From Terebella lapidaria (lineage: Eukaryota; Annelida; Polychaeta; Terebellida; Terebellidae), in contig OX424562.1 of NCBI GenBank assembly GCA_949152475.1, forward strand, positions 930,001-994,000: DNA of 64,000 bases, in the 5' to 3' direction. Below, piece by piece: positions 24,900-36,625 of this stretch (position 1 is its first letter; each line of letters begins with the position of its first letter). The position numbers were made by a program, and so were the translations under genes. Under the pieces are notes generated by a model. The model saw only the letters and a list, made by a program, of their open reading frames with translations, searched no databases and was not told where the DNA came from.

Positions 24900-27800
24900 A
24901 TTTAAGGATCCTCTCACACAGAGAGGAAGGTTTGTTACTAGTGGGATCCCCTCACACAGAGAGGAGGGTATGTTACTAGTGGGATCCCCCCACACAGAGA
25001 GGGAGGCATGTTACTAGTGGGATCCCCTCACACAGAGAGGAGGGCATGTTACTAGTGGGATCCCCTCACACAGAGAGGAAGGCATGTTACTAGTGGGATC
25101 CCCTCACACAGCGAGGAGGGCATGTTACTAGTGGGATCCAATCAAACAGAGAGGAGGGTATGGCACTAGTGGGATCCCCTCACACAGAGAAGAAGGCATA
25201 TTACTAGTGGGATCCCCTCACACCGAGAGGAGAGTATGGCACTAGTGGGATCCCCTCTCACAGAGAGTAAGGTATGGCACTAGTGGGATCCCCTCACACA
25301 GAGAGTAAGGTATGGCACTAGTGGGATCCCCTCACACAGAGTGGAAGGTATGTTACTAGTGGGATCCCCTCACACAGAGTGGAAGGTATGTTACTAGTGG
25401 GATCCCCTCACACAGAGTGGAAGGTATGTTACTAGTGGGATCCCCTCACACAGAGTGGAAGGTATGTTACTAGTGGGATCCCCTCACACAGAGTGGAAGG
25501 TATGTTACTAGTGGGATCCCCTCACACAGAGTGGAAGGTATGTTTCTAGTGGGATCCCCTGATACAGAGAGGAGGGCATGTTACTAGTGGGATCCACTCA
25601 AACAGAGAGGAGGGTATGGCACTAGTGGGATCTCCTCACACAGAGAGGAAGGTATGTTACTAGTGGGATCCCCTCACACCGAGAGGAGGGCATGTTACTA
25701 GTGGGATCCCCTCACACAGAGAGGAGGGTATGGCACTAGTGGGATCTCCTCACACAGAGAGGAAGGTATGTTACTAGTGGGATCCCCTCACACCGAGAGG
25801 AGGGCATGTTACTAGTGGGATCCCCTCACACAGAGAGGAGGGCATGTTACTAGTGGGATCCCCTCACACAGAGAGGAAGATATGTTACTAGTGGGATCCC
25901 CTCACACCGAGAGGAGGGCATGTTACTAGTGGGATCCCCTCACACAGAGAGGAGGGCATGTTACCAGTGGGATCCCCTCACACAGAGAGGATGGTATGTT
26001 ACTAGTGGGATCCCCTCACACAGAGAGGAAGGTATGTTACTAGTGGGATCCCCTCACACAGAGAAGAGGGCATGTTACTAGTGGGATCCCCTCACACAGA
26101 GAGGGAGGTATGTTACTAGTGGGATCCCCTCACACAGAGAGGAGGGCATGTTATTAGTGGGATCCACTCAAACAGAGAGGAGGGTATGGCACTAGTGGGA
26201 TCCCCTAACACAGAGAGGAAGGTATGTTACTAGTGGGATCCCCTCACACAGAGAGGAAGGTATGTTACTAGTGGGATCCCCTCACACAGAGAGGAGGGCA
26301 TGTTACTAGTGGGATCCACTCAAACAGAGAGGAGGGTATGGCACTAGTGGGATCCCCTCACACAGAGAGGAAGGTATGTTACTAGTGCGATCCCCTCACA
26401 CAGAGAGGAAGGTATGTTACAAGTGGGATCCCCTCACACAGAGTGGAAGGTATGTTACTAGTGGGATCCCCTCAAACAGAGAGGAAGGTATGTTACTAGT
26501 GGGATCCCCTCACACAGACAGGAAGGTATGTTACTAGTGGGATCCCCTCACACAGAGTGGAAGGTATGTTACTAGTGGGATCCCCTCAAACAGAGAGGAA
26601 GGTATGTTACTAGTGGGATCCCCTCACACAGACCGGAAGGTATGTTACTAGTGGGATCCCCTCACACAGAGTGGAAGGTATGTTACTAGTGGGATCCCCT
26701 CACACAGAGTGGAAGGTATGTTACTAGTGGGATCCCCTCAAACAGAAAGGAAGGTATGTTACTAGTGGGATCCCCTCACACAGAGTGGAAGGTATGTTAC
26801 TAGTGGGATCCCCTCAAACAGAGAGGAAGGTATGTTACTAGTGGGATCCCCTCACACAGAGTGGAAGGTATGTTACTAGTGGGATCCCCTCACACAGAGT
26901 GGAAGGTATGTTACTAGTGGGATCCCCTCAAACAGAGAGGAAGGTATGTTACTAGTGGGATCCCCTCACACAGACAGGAAGGTATGTTACTAGTGGGATC
27001 CCCTCACACAGAGTGGAAGGTATGTTACTAGTGGGATCCCCTCAAACAGAGAGGAAGGTATGTTACTAGTGGGATCCCCTCACACAGACAGGAAGGTATG
27101 TTACTAGTGGGATCCCCTCACACAGAGTGGAAGGTATGTTACTAGTGGGATCCCCTCAAACAGAGAGGAAGGTATGTTACTAGTGGGATCCCCTCACACA
27201 GAGAGTAAGGCATGACACTAGTGGGATCCCCTCACACAGAAAGGAATTCAGGGCAGTAATGGGATCCCCTCACACAGAGAGGAAGGTATGTTACTAGTGG
27301 GATCCCCTCACATAGAGAGGAGGGCATGGCACTAGTGGGATCCCCTCACACAGAGAGGAAGGTATGTTACTAGTGGGATCCCCTCACACAGAGAGGAAGG
27401 TATGTTACTAGTGGGATCCCCTCACACAGAGAGGAAGGTATGTTACTAGTGGGATCCCCTCACACAGACAGGAAGGTATGTTACTAGTGGGATCCCCTCA
27501 CACAGAGAGTAAGGCATGACACTAGTGGGATCCCCTCACACAGAAAGGAATTCAGGGCAGTAATGGGATCCCCTCACACAGAGAGGAAGGTATGTTACTA
27601 GTGGGATCCCCTCACACAGAGAGGAAGGTATGTTACTAGTGGGATCCCCTCACACAGAGAGGAAGGTATGTTACTAGTGGGATCCCCTCACACAGAGAGG
27701 AAGGTATGTTACTAGTGGGATCCCCTCACACAGAGTGGAAGGTATGTTACTAGTGGGATCCCCTCACACAGAGTGGAAGGTATGGCACTAGTGGGATCCC

Positions 27801-29205
27801 CTCACACAGAGAGGAGGGCATGGCACTAGTGGGATCCCCTCACACAGAGAGGAAGGTATGTTACTAGTGGGATCCTCTCACACAGAGAGTAAGGCATGGC
27901 CCTAGTTGGATCCCCTCACACAGAGAGGAATTCAGGGCAGTAATGGGATCCCCTCACAAAGAGTGGAAGGTATGTTACTAGTGGGATCCCCTCACACAGA
28001 GAGGAAGGTATGTTACTAGTGGGATCCCCTCACACAGAGAGGAAGGTATGTTACTAGTGGGATCCCCTCACACAGAGAGGAGGGCATGGCACTAGTGGGA
28101 TCCCTTCATACAGAGAGGAATTCAGGGCAGTAATGGGATCCCCTCACACAGAGAGGAAGGTATGTTACTAGTGGGATCCCCTCACACAGAGAGGAAGGTA
28201 TGTTACTAGTGGGATCCCCTCACACAGAGTGGAAGGTATGGCACTAGTGGGATCCCTTCATACAGAGAGGAATTCAGGGCAGTAATGGGATCCCCTCACA
28301 CAGAGAGGAAGGTATGTTACTAGTGGGATCCCCTCACACAGAGAGGAAGGTATGTTACTAGTGGGATCCCCTCACACAGAGAGGAAGGTATGTTACTAGT
28401 GGGATCCCCTCACACAGAGTGGAAGGTATGTTACTAGTGGGATCCCCTCACACAGAGTGGAAGGTATGGCACTAGTGGGATCCCCTCACACAGAGTGGAA
28501 GGTATGTTACTAGTGGGATCCCCTCACACAGAGAGGAGGGCATGGCACTAGTGGGATCCCCTCACACAGAGAGGAAGTTATGTTACTAGTGGGATCCCCT
28601 CACACAGAGTGGAAGGTATGTTACTAGTGGGATCCCCTCACACAGAGAGGAAGGTATGTTACTAGTGGGATCCCCTCACACAGAGTGGAAGGTATGTTAC
28701 TAGTGGGATCCCCTCACACAGAGTGGAAGGTATGGCACTAGTGGGATCCCCTCACACAGAGTGGAAGGTATGTTACTAGTGGGATCCCCTCACACAGAGT
28801 GGAAGGTATGGCACTAGTGGGATCCCCTCACACAGAGTGGAAGGTATGTTACTAGTGGGATCCCCTCACACAGAGAGGAGGGCATGGCACTAGTGGGATC
28901 CCCTCACACAGAGAGGAAGTTATGTTACTAGTGGGATCCTCTCACACAGAGAGTAAGGCATGGCCCTAGTTGGATCCCCTCACACAGAGAGGAATTCAGG
29001 GCAGTAATGGGATCCCCTCACACAAGAAGGAAGGTATGTTACTAGTGGGATCCCCTCACACAGAGAGTAAGGCATGGCACTAGTGGGATCCCCTCACACA
29101 GAGAGGAAGGTATGTTACTAGTGGGATCCCCTCAAACAGAGAGGAAGGCATGTTATTAGTGGGATCCCTTCAAATAGAGAGGAAATTGGTGGCACTAGTG
29201 GGATC
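24900..29205 (+). repeat. Satellite domain with GTGGAAGG and GAATTCAGGGCAG units
   Basis: The right quarter of the array is dominated by CAGAGTGGAAGGTATGTT units and is punctuated by units containing GGAATTCAGGGCAGTAATGG (near 27245, 27547, 27930, 28110, 28270 and 28993). These marker units come with the same neighbours, which points to repeated block duplication of 4 to 10 units at a time. Confidence 0.7.
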
Positions 29206-29260
29206 TGAGGTGCTCCTCTCACACTAAGAGAAGAGTGGGGTGCTAGTGGGATCCTCTCAG

Positions 29261-29925
29261 ACTTGCAATGACTGGCATCAGAACATGATCAAACAGAGCC
29301 ACAGATGTAATCATTTTGTTGCATTGTAATATGAATACTGTAAAACATGACAAACCAAGACAAATATGAGGAAAAACCAATTACATTTATTTCGTGACCA
29401 CATAGTTAGACTGAAAGACTCATATATGCAGTGTGCACTATTGTATTGTTTCTGACATGTATTATCATCAAATTAACAAACAGTCCACATATCAAAATCG
29501 AGAAAAAATGACATCAATCCAGTCGTTTTATATAAATTCTCTTTGTGTTGTATAAACGATTTGTACTGTACATGTATAAAGCAAATATGGATGATGTGCG
29601 ATTTTGTAGAGTACAATCAAAATGTCTTCTCTGCCAAATGTGAATCACGCCCAAATGTACAATTTGCTGATGAGTAAAAGCATGACACCTTGTATCCATT
29701 GTTAACTTACCATTGAAGAAGTTGTGTTCTGAATTGAATATATTCTAAAGTACATCGAAAATTAAAACTCACCTCGAGTAACACTAAACATTAAACTACT
29801 ACTCACAGTATCACGAGTATTCACTTACATGTACTTTGTACTTAGCATTCCTACATGTAATTCCTACATGTTTTATTGGTACCAAGTTGTCAACCTTCAA
29901 ACATTAGATATCATATCACATAAAA
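29261..29925. other. AT-rich DNA without recognised features
   Basis: No gene, repeat or RNA feature could be supported between the satellite edge and the next dispersed repeat. Confidence 0.4.
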
Positions 29926-30866
29926 AAATTAGCCCAAAGGCTAAGATAGGTTACCGGACAATTTTGGTTTGGATAATGGCAGGTAACAGACCTTGAGATT
30001 TACCAATCAAGGTCATCAGTGTGAACATAATATTATGACCTTGAGATTTACCAATCAAGGTCATCCATGTGAACATCAATGTCACCATTACATGTACGTG
30101 TGCGGTATTCGATTTTCTATATGTTCATAATACAAAGATACACCTGAGTGCAAGCGTATAGGCCGCACTCAAGGTCATCTGAGGTCAAGTATATATAGAG
30201 GCAAATCTGGGCATCTTTTGACCCGAAAATGGCTGTTTTGACCTTTCAAGGTCATCGAAGGTCAAATTCAAGGTCACCACACAAGTAACCATATATGACT
30301 TCCCATGTGAAAGTGCCAATTTCTAAGCTCTATCTTCAACCGTTCTATGAGTACAGTTCTGGCAGCTCCCATTATGAAGGAAAAAAGTGCCCAAAATTTT
30401 TCAAAGGGTGAAATTTTTTTTTTTGCTTAGAAATGGCCCAAAATGGAAAGTAACACGATTTGGGCCGAAAAATTTTTTTTCGTTGACCCGTCAAAAATTC
30501 AAAAAGGCCCCCTATACGTAGGCCGGCGATTCAAGGGCAACCAAACTTATACACGTCACGAAGGTGTATAAGGGGAAGCTTTTGAAACAAAAATCTCATA
30601 TCTGATCAGACAGATCAAATCTGTTTTTGAGAAATTGGCCGCCAAAGTCCAAAATTGTCCGTTTTTCGACGAAAACAGCTGCCATTTTGAAAAAAATTTA
30701 AAAATGAAAATTACCTCCTTCTCGAGTTATATTAAAGTAGTTTTTCCCAAATTTTCAGAAAGATTGGACTGTAAACTTTAAAGATAAAAATGTGGACGGA
30801 CGACGCCGGACGCAACGTCACGGCAATAGTATTAGCCCAAGGACTAAGATAGGTTACCAGACAATA
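29926..30866. repeat. Dispersed repeat of about 0.9 kb with short direct end repeats
   Basis: The word TTAGCCCAAAGGCTAAGATA with AGGTTACC opens the segment at 29930 and returns in near-identical form at 30833, giving direct repeats of about 35 bp. Inside are repeated TTGAGATTTACCAATCAAGG and AAGGTCATC words, and near the right end GGACGGACGACGCCGGACGC. A partial relative sits at 45242-45312. GGACGGACGACGCCGGACG-like tails are familiar to me from dispersed repeats of marine invertebrates, especially molluscs; the family name is unknown. Confidence 0.5.
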
Positions 30867-30884
30867 CATTAGCTATTTTATTCA

Positions 30885-31300
30885 TGTTACCTCAAAAATA
30901 AGGTCACAAGTCAAATTCAAAGTCTTGAGACTTTGTTCAGCATACATTATATCATTTCCTATATGTCCACAATTGATTTCCAAGCCATAAAATCGATAAG
31001 ATGTGAGTTATTAGTTTTTTTATCGCGTAATCTTGAAAATTAGGTAGAGGGTCAAATTCAAGGTCATCAAAATATTTGGCATACATCATTTCCATATGTA
31101 CACAATGTATTCCCAAGCTGTAAAGCTGTAAAGTCCATATCAAGCAGGATTTTAGCCCTTTTGTGCTCTGGCCTTGAAAATGAGGTCAAAGGTCAAATTC
31201 AATTTCATCAGAATATTCGGGGTATATCATATCCTATATGTTCACAATTGATTCCCAAGCTATAAGTCGAAGAGAAGCAAGATACTAGTACTAGCCATTT
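30885..31300. repeat. Degenerate tandem repeat, about 142 bp x 3
   Basis: Three units start near 30893, 31034 and 31177 with words like TTGAAAATGAGGTCAAAGGT, then ATATCATATCCTATATGT-like and CACAATTGATTCCCAAGC-like words. Identity is low to moderate. No ORF follows the period. Confidence 0.6.
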
Positions 31301-31639
31301 TGCCCTGTGACAACCGAAATCGATAGTGTCCATATAAAAATCATTAAAATCGGTTCATATTTTCAATCTGTAGAATGCTTTCAAGGAATGTCTACAACGC
31401 ACCGCCCCGGCAAGTCCTCAGCATCCGCCGAATTTTGATCAGGGGATACAATACGTACATACATTCCTCTGACTGATGTTCAACATTGAAAAGCGCACAA
31501 AGCGATTTCCTGAAGGATAAAATTTCTCCATATTATGGCCTAGCTCATCAGGTCTGCTGTATACATGATATACCTATAAAGTGACCAGAATCAAATTGAT
31601 ACTTTATTAGGCAAATTGGTTACAGTACCAAATTTGCCA

Positions 31640-33020
31640 AATTTCACACGCTAAAAGATGTTTTTTTTTTTGCAAATGAGGTGGCATAATTGCATTTGCA
31701 GGAGAACCATGAGTCCGTTTATCAAAAACTAAACGATTCGGTCGCTAACGACCGCGTGGGTGTATCCCCCTGGACCCTATCATTCCCCTTGTCCAAAATA
31801 TGTTCATTCATACAAAGTATCCTTATTGCCAGACCAGTGTGTTTCATCAATATTGGCAATGAAATTTCAGAACCTTACATTTTTTTTATTCAGTGCAGTA
31901 AAAAATGGTGGAATAAAAGATCATCATTCAACGAGAATTCCCACCCGAAGAGGGTTCACAAATCATGTGTGCTGAACAGACCAGTTTGAGCACAAAATGT
32001 GTCCCTAATCACCAATCTGCTTGCTAGCAACCAAAAACAATTCTTGTCATGATCTCATCATCAGACATGTCCCTCTAAGAAACCAGGAATTTCGGTCGCT
32101 AATGACCATGTGGATGTGTATCCCTCTGAGGCCCTATCATCCCTGTTACCCGGAGTACATTTCATCTTTATGTCATGCAATAATCCTCATAACAACTAAA
32201 ATATTCACTAACTTATTATTTCTTACCAAATAATTGTCAAAAGAATGGATTGTCAAAAGAATGGATTATAAAATCTTGCTCAATCCCCCCAACATTATGG
32301 ATACATGTACAGCCATGAAATCTCAACTAGACAGAACCTTTACCTTGTTGAGCCCAATAATAAATGCTTCTTGTTTTAACTATTTTTATGATCAATAATA
32401 GACTTAACTACTAAAAACTGTGTTAACTTTTTCGGTTACAGATGAAATCTCTACTGGACAAAAATTTTAACTTGTTGAGCCATATAATAATGTTTCTTGT
32501 CTTAGCTTCATGTTATTTTATTGTGGTAAATAATAGACCTAACCAGTGAAACTAATGTTAAGTTATTCAATTTCAGCCATAAAATCTCTGCTGGACAGAA
32601 CCTTTACGATGTTGTGCTCAATAATAAATATTTCTTGTCTTAACTATTTTTATTGTGGTCAATAATCAATATAACAAATAAAACTAATGTAAACTTATTT
32701 GGTAATATTGTTCTGTTTTCACCAAAAACATGAGTTCTCTATTATGAACAAGAATCCGGCTCCAGTCATGTATGCCTTCATAGTACAGGGTACTGGAGTG
32801 ATAACAGACGTCAAAGTGGACATTTTGATGGTTGTAGTAAGTTTGTCTGGTAACCAATTTATATTTATCATTATGAAAACAGAGGGGTTTTTATCGAGCC
32901 TGAGCAATTTCATCTGATATAATTCATCAAAACTCCCACCTGTAGAGTGGTCACAAGCCATGCGTGCTAAACAGGCTGATTTGGGCATAAAATGTGTCGC
33001 CAATCGGCCATCTTGGTTGC
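31640..33020. repeat. Old duplicated segments, including a repeat of about 130 bp x 3
   Basis: The word TTCGGTCGCTAACGACC with its downstream TGTATCCC recurs at about 31738 and 32092, and a CACAAATCATGTGTGCTGAA-like segment at 31958 recurs at about 32951. In between, 32310-32700 holds three units of about 130 bp sharing GAAATCTCTACTGGACA, CTTGTTGAGCC and TTTCTTGTCTTAAC-like words. The copies are diverged. No convincing gene is present. Confidence 0.55.
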
Positions 33021-33447
33021 TATGGCAACCAAAACTGATTAGTGTAGGGATCTTGATAAAAGATATGTCCGTATAAACAAGTATTAAAATTGGTTCAGAT
33101 TCACAACCTGTAGAGCATTCACAAGAAAAACGCTACGGCGGCAGTAAACATAGGCGGCCTATTTTGCTTTCACAATAACATTTGTATGGCGGACAAGGTG
33201 GATGCAGCGCGACGTGACAAATCCATAGTATCCGCCGAACTTAGTTCGGGGGAAACAATAACAGAAAATTATATATGAGTTCAACTTCCTAACAAAAAGC
33301 ACATGTTTGCAGCAGTCGCTTGCCGTCTGGGGTACACCTGATGTGGAAACTTTTTCTGCACTGGACACAATTGAATTGGTGTTTTACACATGGTTTTGAA
33401 TAAAATATTGTATATCTCACACACAGTGAACATAAAAGCATAACTTA

Positions 33448-33867
33448 GAATGTCAATTCATAGTTCCGACAACATCCCAACAGGCCACGCCCCCTTGGCA
33501 ACCGCAGGAAAAGTCCCACAAACATACCATGTGCTTTTGCTTGAGCAAGTCGGGAATAATGTAACTTTTGCTTGCTTCTGTTTACACATTCGTTTTGTAA
33601 AATAATACACCATATTTCACATGTCTATACTCATAAGGGGATGGAGAATATATTGTAAGCTTAAATATTCAACTTATTTGGCTTTACTTGGCCGTGAGTG
33701 CATCAGAAGTACACTATCATCCCACTTCATTCAAGAGGTTGGGCTGTTAAACACGCCGGTTTTGTTTGTGGGACTTTTACGTTTTGGCGCGTTTTTTGAC
33801 GTCTTTTGATTGGGTAGTGAATATGGAAGTGGGCGGGGCTTATTTATCATCGGAACTATGAATTGGA
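33448..33867. mobile_element. Inverted-repeat element of about 420 bp
   Basis: TCAATTCATAGTTCCGA at the left and its complement TCGGAACTATGAATTGG at the right are outer arms. The inner parts also match in inverted form: GGCCACGCCCCC against GGGCGGGGCTT, and AAAAGTCCCACAAACA against TGTTTGTGGGACTTTTA. The arms are therefore long and imperfect. There is no transposase. This is a probable MITE. Confidence 0.6.
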
Positions 33868-34108
33868 AACCCAGCTGGACAAATTATAGCAATGGGTTTC
33901 TCAAACTTAAATACTGTATGTATAGGATAATGCCCAAGGATGAGAGTCTCTCGCCAATAGTGACTGAGTGCTCGAAGGTCTCTGTTGATACTGCTATATG
34001 GTTCTGGCAAAACAACACATACTTTTGTACATATAATAACTTGCACGACATTGGAACCTATATTATAACACAAATGCTGTCAAATGATGATACTTTCAAA
34101 AATATTTG

Positions 34109-34165
34109 CCGCGGGGATAGAACCCCAGACAGCCCCGCAGCCACTTGCAGAAGCGCAAGGTTAAT
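34109..34165 (-). mobile_element. SINE-like tRNA-derived fragment
   Basis: On the minus strand GGGGTTCTATCCCCGCGG resembles a T-arm with B box (stem GGGG/CCCC around TTCTAT), preceded by GCAAGTGGCTGCGGGGCTG. No complete A box is seen. Short and uncertain; a chance palindrome is possible. Confidence 0.3.
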
Positions 34166-34480
34166 ATGATGTTGTTATTGTGATTTAGCATGCCATCTTT
34201 CACGCCGCTGTATCCCATCGTAGTCTCACTGTTTTTGCACTGCTTCACAAACACCGACACTCCTGAAAAATGAAACTCATATCATGAGGTACATTATCAC
34301 ATTCGCGAGGGTATCAACATTATCAAAACTGGCATAAACCTAGCAGAAAAAATAAAACTAGCAAAAAATGTTTGTGAATTATATGGTGATCTACTACTAT
34401 GATGCATGCAGTTGTTTGCCAAACCTGTCTTTATGAAGAATTGGTCATATATACGGCCATTATCTGTCGCCAGTCTAGTG

Positions 34481-35044
34481 TCAAGGTCTGACCCGCATGT
34501 TTGGCAATTGGTATCTGGAGGAATAAGTTGATTCATCAAAGTCCATAATATCCTCTTCGATGATCGGTTCTGAGTATGTTGTATGGCTGAATGGCAAACT
34601 GTCATCTGCACTGTTAGATACCTTGATATCACTCTCTGATTTGATCTGATCAGCCATTCCAATCGCCCAGCGAACCACTGCCTTGTGAGCACAGTTTTTG
34701 CGTGCACCTGAGCATGGGCACCTCAAACTGCCGTCCTTCAGTGTCACTAAAGTTTTTCCAAACATACACCAATAATGCTTTGTTCCAGTAAATACTGAGA
34801 AGTATTGGCCATTCAAACTATCCGGGTACTCGACTATGAGTGGAGAATCATTCAGGGATGCTTGCACTTTGAGTTTCTGGACCGACGCTTTCATGGATGA
34901 TGACATGTTAATTTCCTCAATGTCTTTCAGTTTCATTTCAGCATTGGCACTGCAGACAGCAAGGGCAGAACGCACATGGGCACACACATAGTTCTGTTCC
35001 CCCCGTGTCGCTGGTCCTGTCATAAGCTGGCAATCCTTCACAGA
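34481..35044 (-). CDS. SWIM zinc-finger segment of the same gene
   Basis: The frame continues directly after the TGA at 35045-35047. It reads through NYVCAHVRSALAVC and a beta-rich stretch (PLIVEYPDSLNGQYFSVF) to the SWIM finger CPCSGARKNCAHK (pattern C-x-C-x6-C-x-H). An acidic linker follows (PIIEEDIMDFDES). SWIM fingers bind zinc and occur in MULE and KDZ transposases, MEKK1 and other proteins. The coding-looking sequence then continues in another frame (NCQTCGSDLDTRLATDNGR) to about 34390, which points to a frameshift or missed intron near 34540. Confidence 0.55.
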   Translation of the reverse strand, partial: SVKDCQLMTGPATRGEQNYVCAHVRSALAVCSANAEMKLKDIEEINMSSSMKASVQKLKVQASLNDSPLIVEYPDSLNGQYFSVFTGTKHYWCMFGKTLVTLKDGSLRCPCSGARKNCAHKAVVRWAIGMADQIKSESDIKVSNSADDSLPFSHTTYSEPIIEEDIMDFDESTYSSRYQLPNMRVRP

Positions 35045-36456
35045 TCATTTCAATGCGAACTCACCATAAGTTCTTGCTTGTACATGTACAGGGTGAGCAC
35101 CCCCTCTGCACTGGCTCTCTACCAGGAATAGGCCTAGTCTTTTGTCGACACAAATAGCTGTCTTGTTGCTGCTGTTAGGCTTGTGTGTCGTTACATGCCT
35201 ACGAATATTTTTCTTTGAAATAGGTCTTGAACATATGGGACATTCAACTTTTGTATGGCTTTTACGTATACACACAATGCTTGCACTGTCTTCGATCCCT
35301 GATTTCTGATTGTTCTTGTGTTCTGTGCTCCCCTGGTTGATTGGGTCCATACATGTACTCGATTTGTTCTCGTGTTCTGTGCTCTCCTGGTTGATTGGGT
35401 CCATACACGTACTCGATTTGTTCTTGTGTTCTGCGCTCCCCTGGTTGATTGGGTCCATACATGTACTCGATTTGTTCTCGTGTTCTGCGCTCCCCTGGTT
35501 GATTGGGTCCATACATGTACTCGATTTGTTCTCGTGTTCTGCGCTCCCCTGGTTGATTGGGTCCATACATGTACTCGATTTGTTCTCGTGTTCTGTGCTC
35601 CCCTGGTTGATTGGGTCCATACATGTACTCGATTTGTTCTCGTGTTCTGTGCTCCCCTGGTTGATTGGGTCCATACATGTACTCGATTTGTTCTTGTGTT
35701 CTGTGCTCCCCTGGTTGATTGGGTCAATACATGTACTCGATTTGTTCTTGTGTTCTGTGCTCCCCTGGTTGATTGGGTCAATACATGTACTCGATTTGTT
35801 CTCGTGTTCTGTGCTCCCCTGGTTGATTGGGTCCATACATGTACTCAATTTGTTCTCGTGTTCTGTGCTCCCCTGGTTGATTGGGTCCATACATGTACTC
35901 AATTTGTTCTCGTGTTCTGTGCTCCCCTGGTCGATTGGGTCCATACATGTACTCGATTTGTTCTTGTGTTCTGTGCTCCCCTGGTTGATTGGGTCCATAC
36001 ATGTACTCGATTTGTTCTCATGTTCTGTGCTCCCCTGGTTGATTGGGTCCATACATGTACTCGATTTGTTCTCGTGTTCTGTGCTCCCCTGGTTGATTGG
36101 GTCCATACATGTACTCAATTTGTTCTCGTGTTCTGTGCTCCCCTGGTTGATTGGGTCCATACATGTACTCGATTTGTTCTCGTGTTCTGTGCTCCCCTGG
36201 TTGATTGGGTCCATACATGTACTCGATTTGTTCCCGTGTTCTGTGCTCCCCTGGTCGATTTGGTCCAAACTCATTTTTTCCTTAGGCTCTGTGCTCCATT
36301 CTTTCTTGGGCATCGCAATCGCATAGTCGCCCAATATACAATGAGCAGTGTGTACCAGTGCTCTTTGCTTGACCCGGGTGCACTTCCCACACAAACAGTG
36401 GTAATGTGATCCCAGCTGATTTTGACAAGGGAGACGGCATATTAGGTGCATTTTAG
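35045..36456 (-). CDS. Main exon: Cys/His cluster, 18 x 18-residue repeats, C2H2-like finger
   Basis: About 470 codons are open from the acceptor at 36457 to TGA at 35045-35047. Residues 1-50 (from ATG 36451) hold a Cys/His cluster (CRLPC, HYHCLCGKC, HTAHC). Residues about 61-380 are the tandem repeat with consensus DPINQGSTEHENKSSTCM. After it lies a finger with CPIC and HVTTH, then a segment with VESQCRGGAHPVHVQAR. The same frame continues past the TGA (SVKDCQLM...) into the SWIM part, so the stop looks like a decay mutation. The repeat keeps the frame in every copy. Substitutions such as N/D, E/K and S/L between units are mild. Confidence 0.55.
35305..36272 (-). repeat. 54-bp coding minisatellite, 18 units
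   Basis: The unit is exactly 54 bp (18 codons). On the plus strand it reads GTTCTCGTGTTCTGTGCTCC, then CCTGGTTGATTGGGTCCATA, then CATGTACTCGATTT. Units differ by one to three bases. All repeat-length changes keep the reading frame. The opposite strand is also stop-free over most of this interval as a by-product of the period; those antisense frames are not taken as genes. Confidence 0.95.
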
Positions 36457-36625
36457 CTGAAATAAAAGAATTTAATCATTGTTTTCATTTAAATATGTTT
36501 GATTTTCAGGCGACATTCTTATTCTATGTTTTGATACACAATATGTATGTTTGATTGTTAATGTTCATGTATATTTGAGCAATAATTATGGCTGATCCTC
36601 TGATACACATTCAATTTCGTTATGA

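Larger units (their letters stand above)
11800..29260 (+). repeat. 38-bp satellite array, about 460 units (plus orientation)
   Basis: The unit is ACTAGTGGGATCCCCTCACA followed by CAGAGAGGAGGGCATGTT, 38 bp. The spacing is exact in most of the array. Nearly every unit contains ACTAGT and GGGATCCC, both palindromes. Variable positions sit mostly in the second half (GGAGGGCATGTT, GGAAGGTATGTT, GGAGGGTATGGC, GGAAGCTATGTT). Because 38 is not a multiple of three, open frames repeat only every 114 bp; none is long and I see no gene in it. The left edge is sharp near 11800; the right edge decays over the last three units before 29260. Confidence 0.97.

Noticed and set aside
11800-29260. CRISPR array reading of the 38-bp repeats
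   Set aside because: There are no spacers: units are directly head to tail with small variants, and the context is eukaryotic. No cas genes are present.
35045-35047. Selenocysteine reading of the in-frame TGA
   Set aside because: No SECIS-like structure was recognised and the gene shows other decay, so a nonsense mutation is simpler.
35310-36409. Long plus-strand frames (VLPWLIGSIHVLDLFSCS and APLVDWVHTCTRFVLVFC) opposite the SWIM gene repeat
   Set aside because: They are antisense shadows of the 54-bp repeat and end where the repeat ends. The minus strand has the domains and splice signals.
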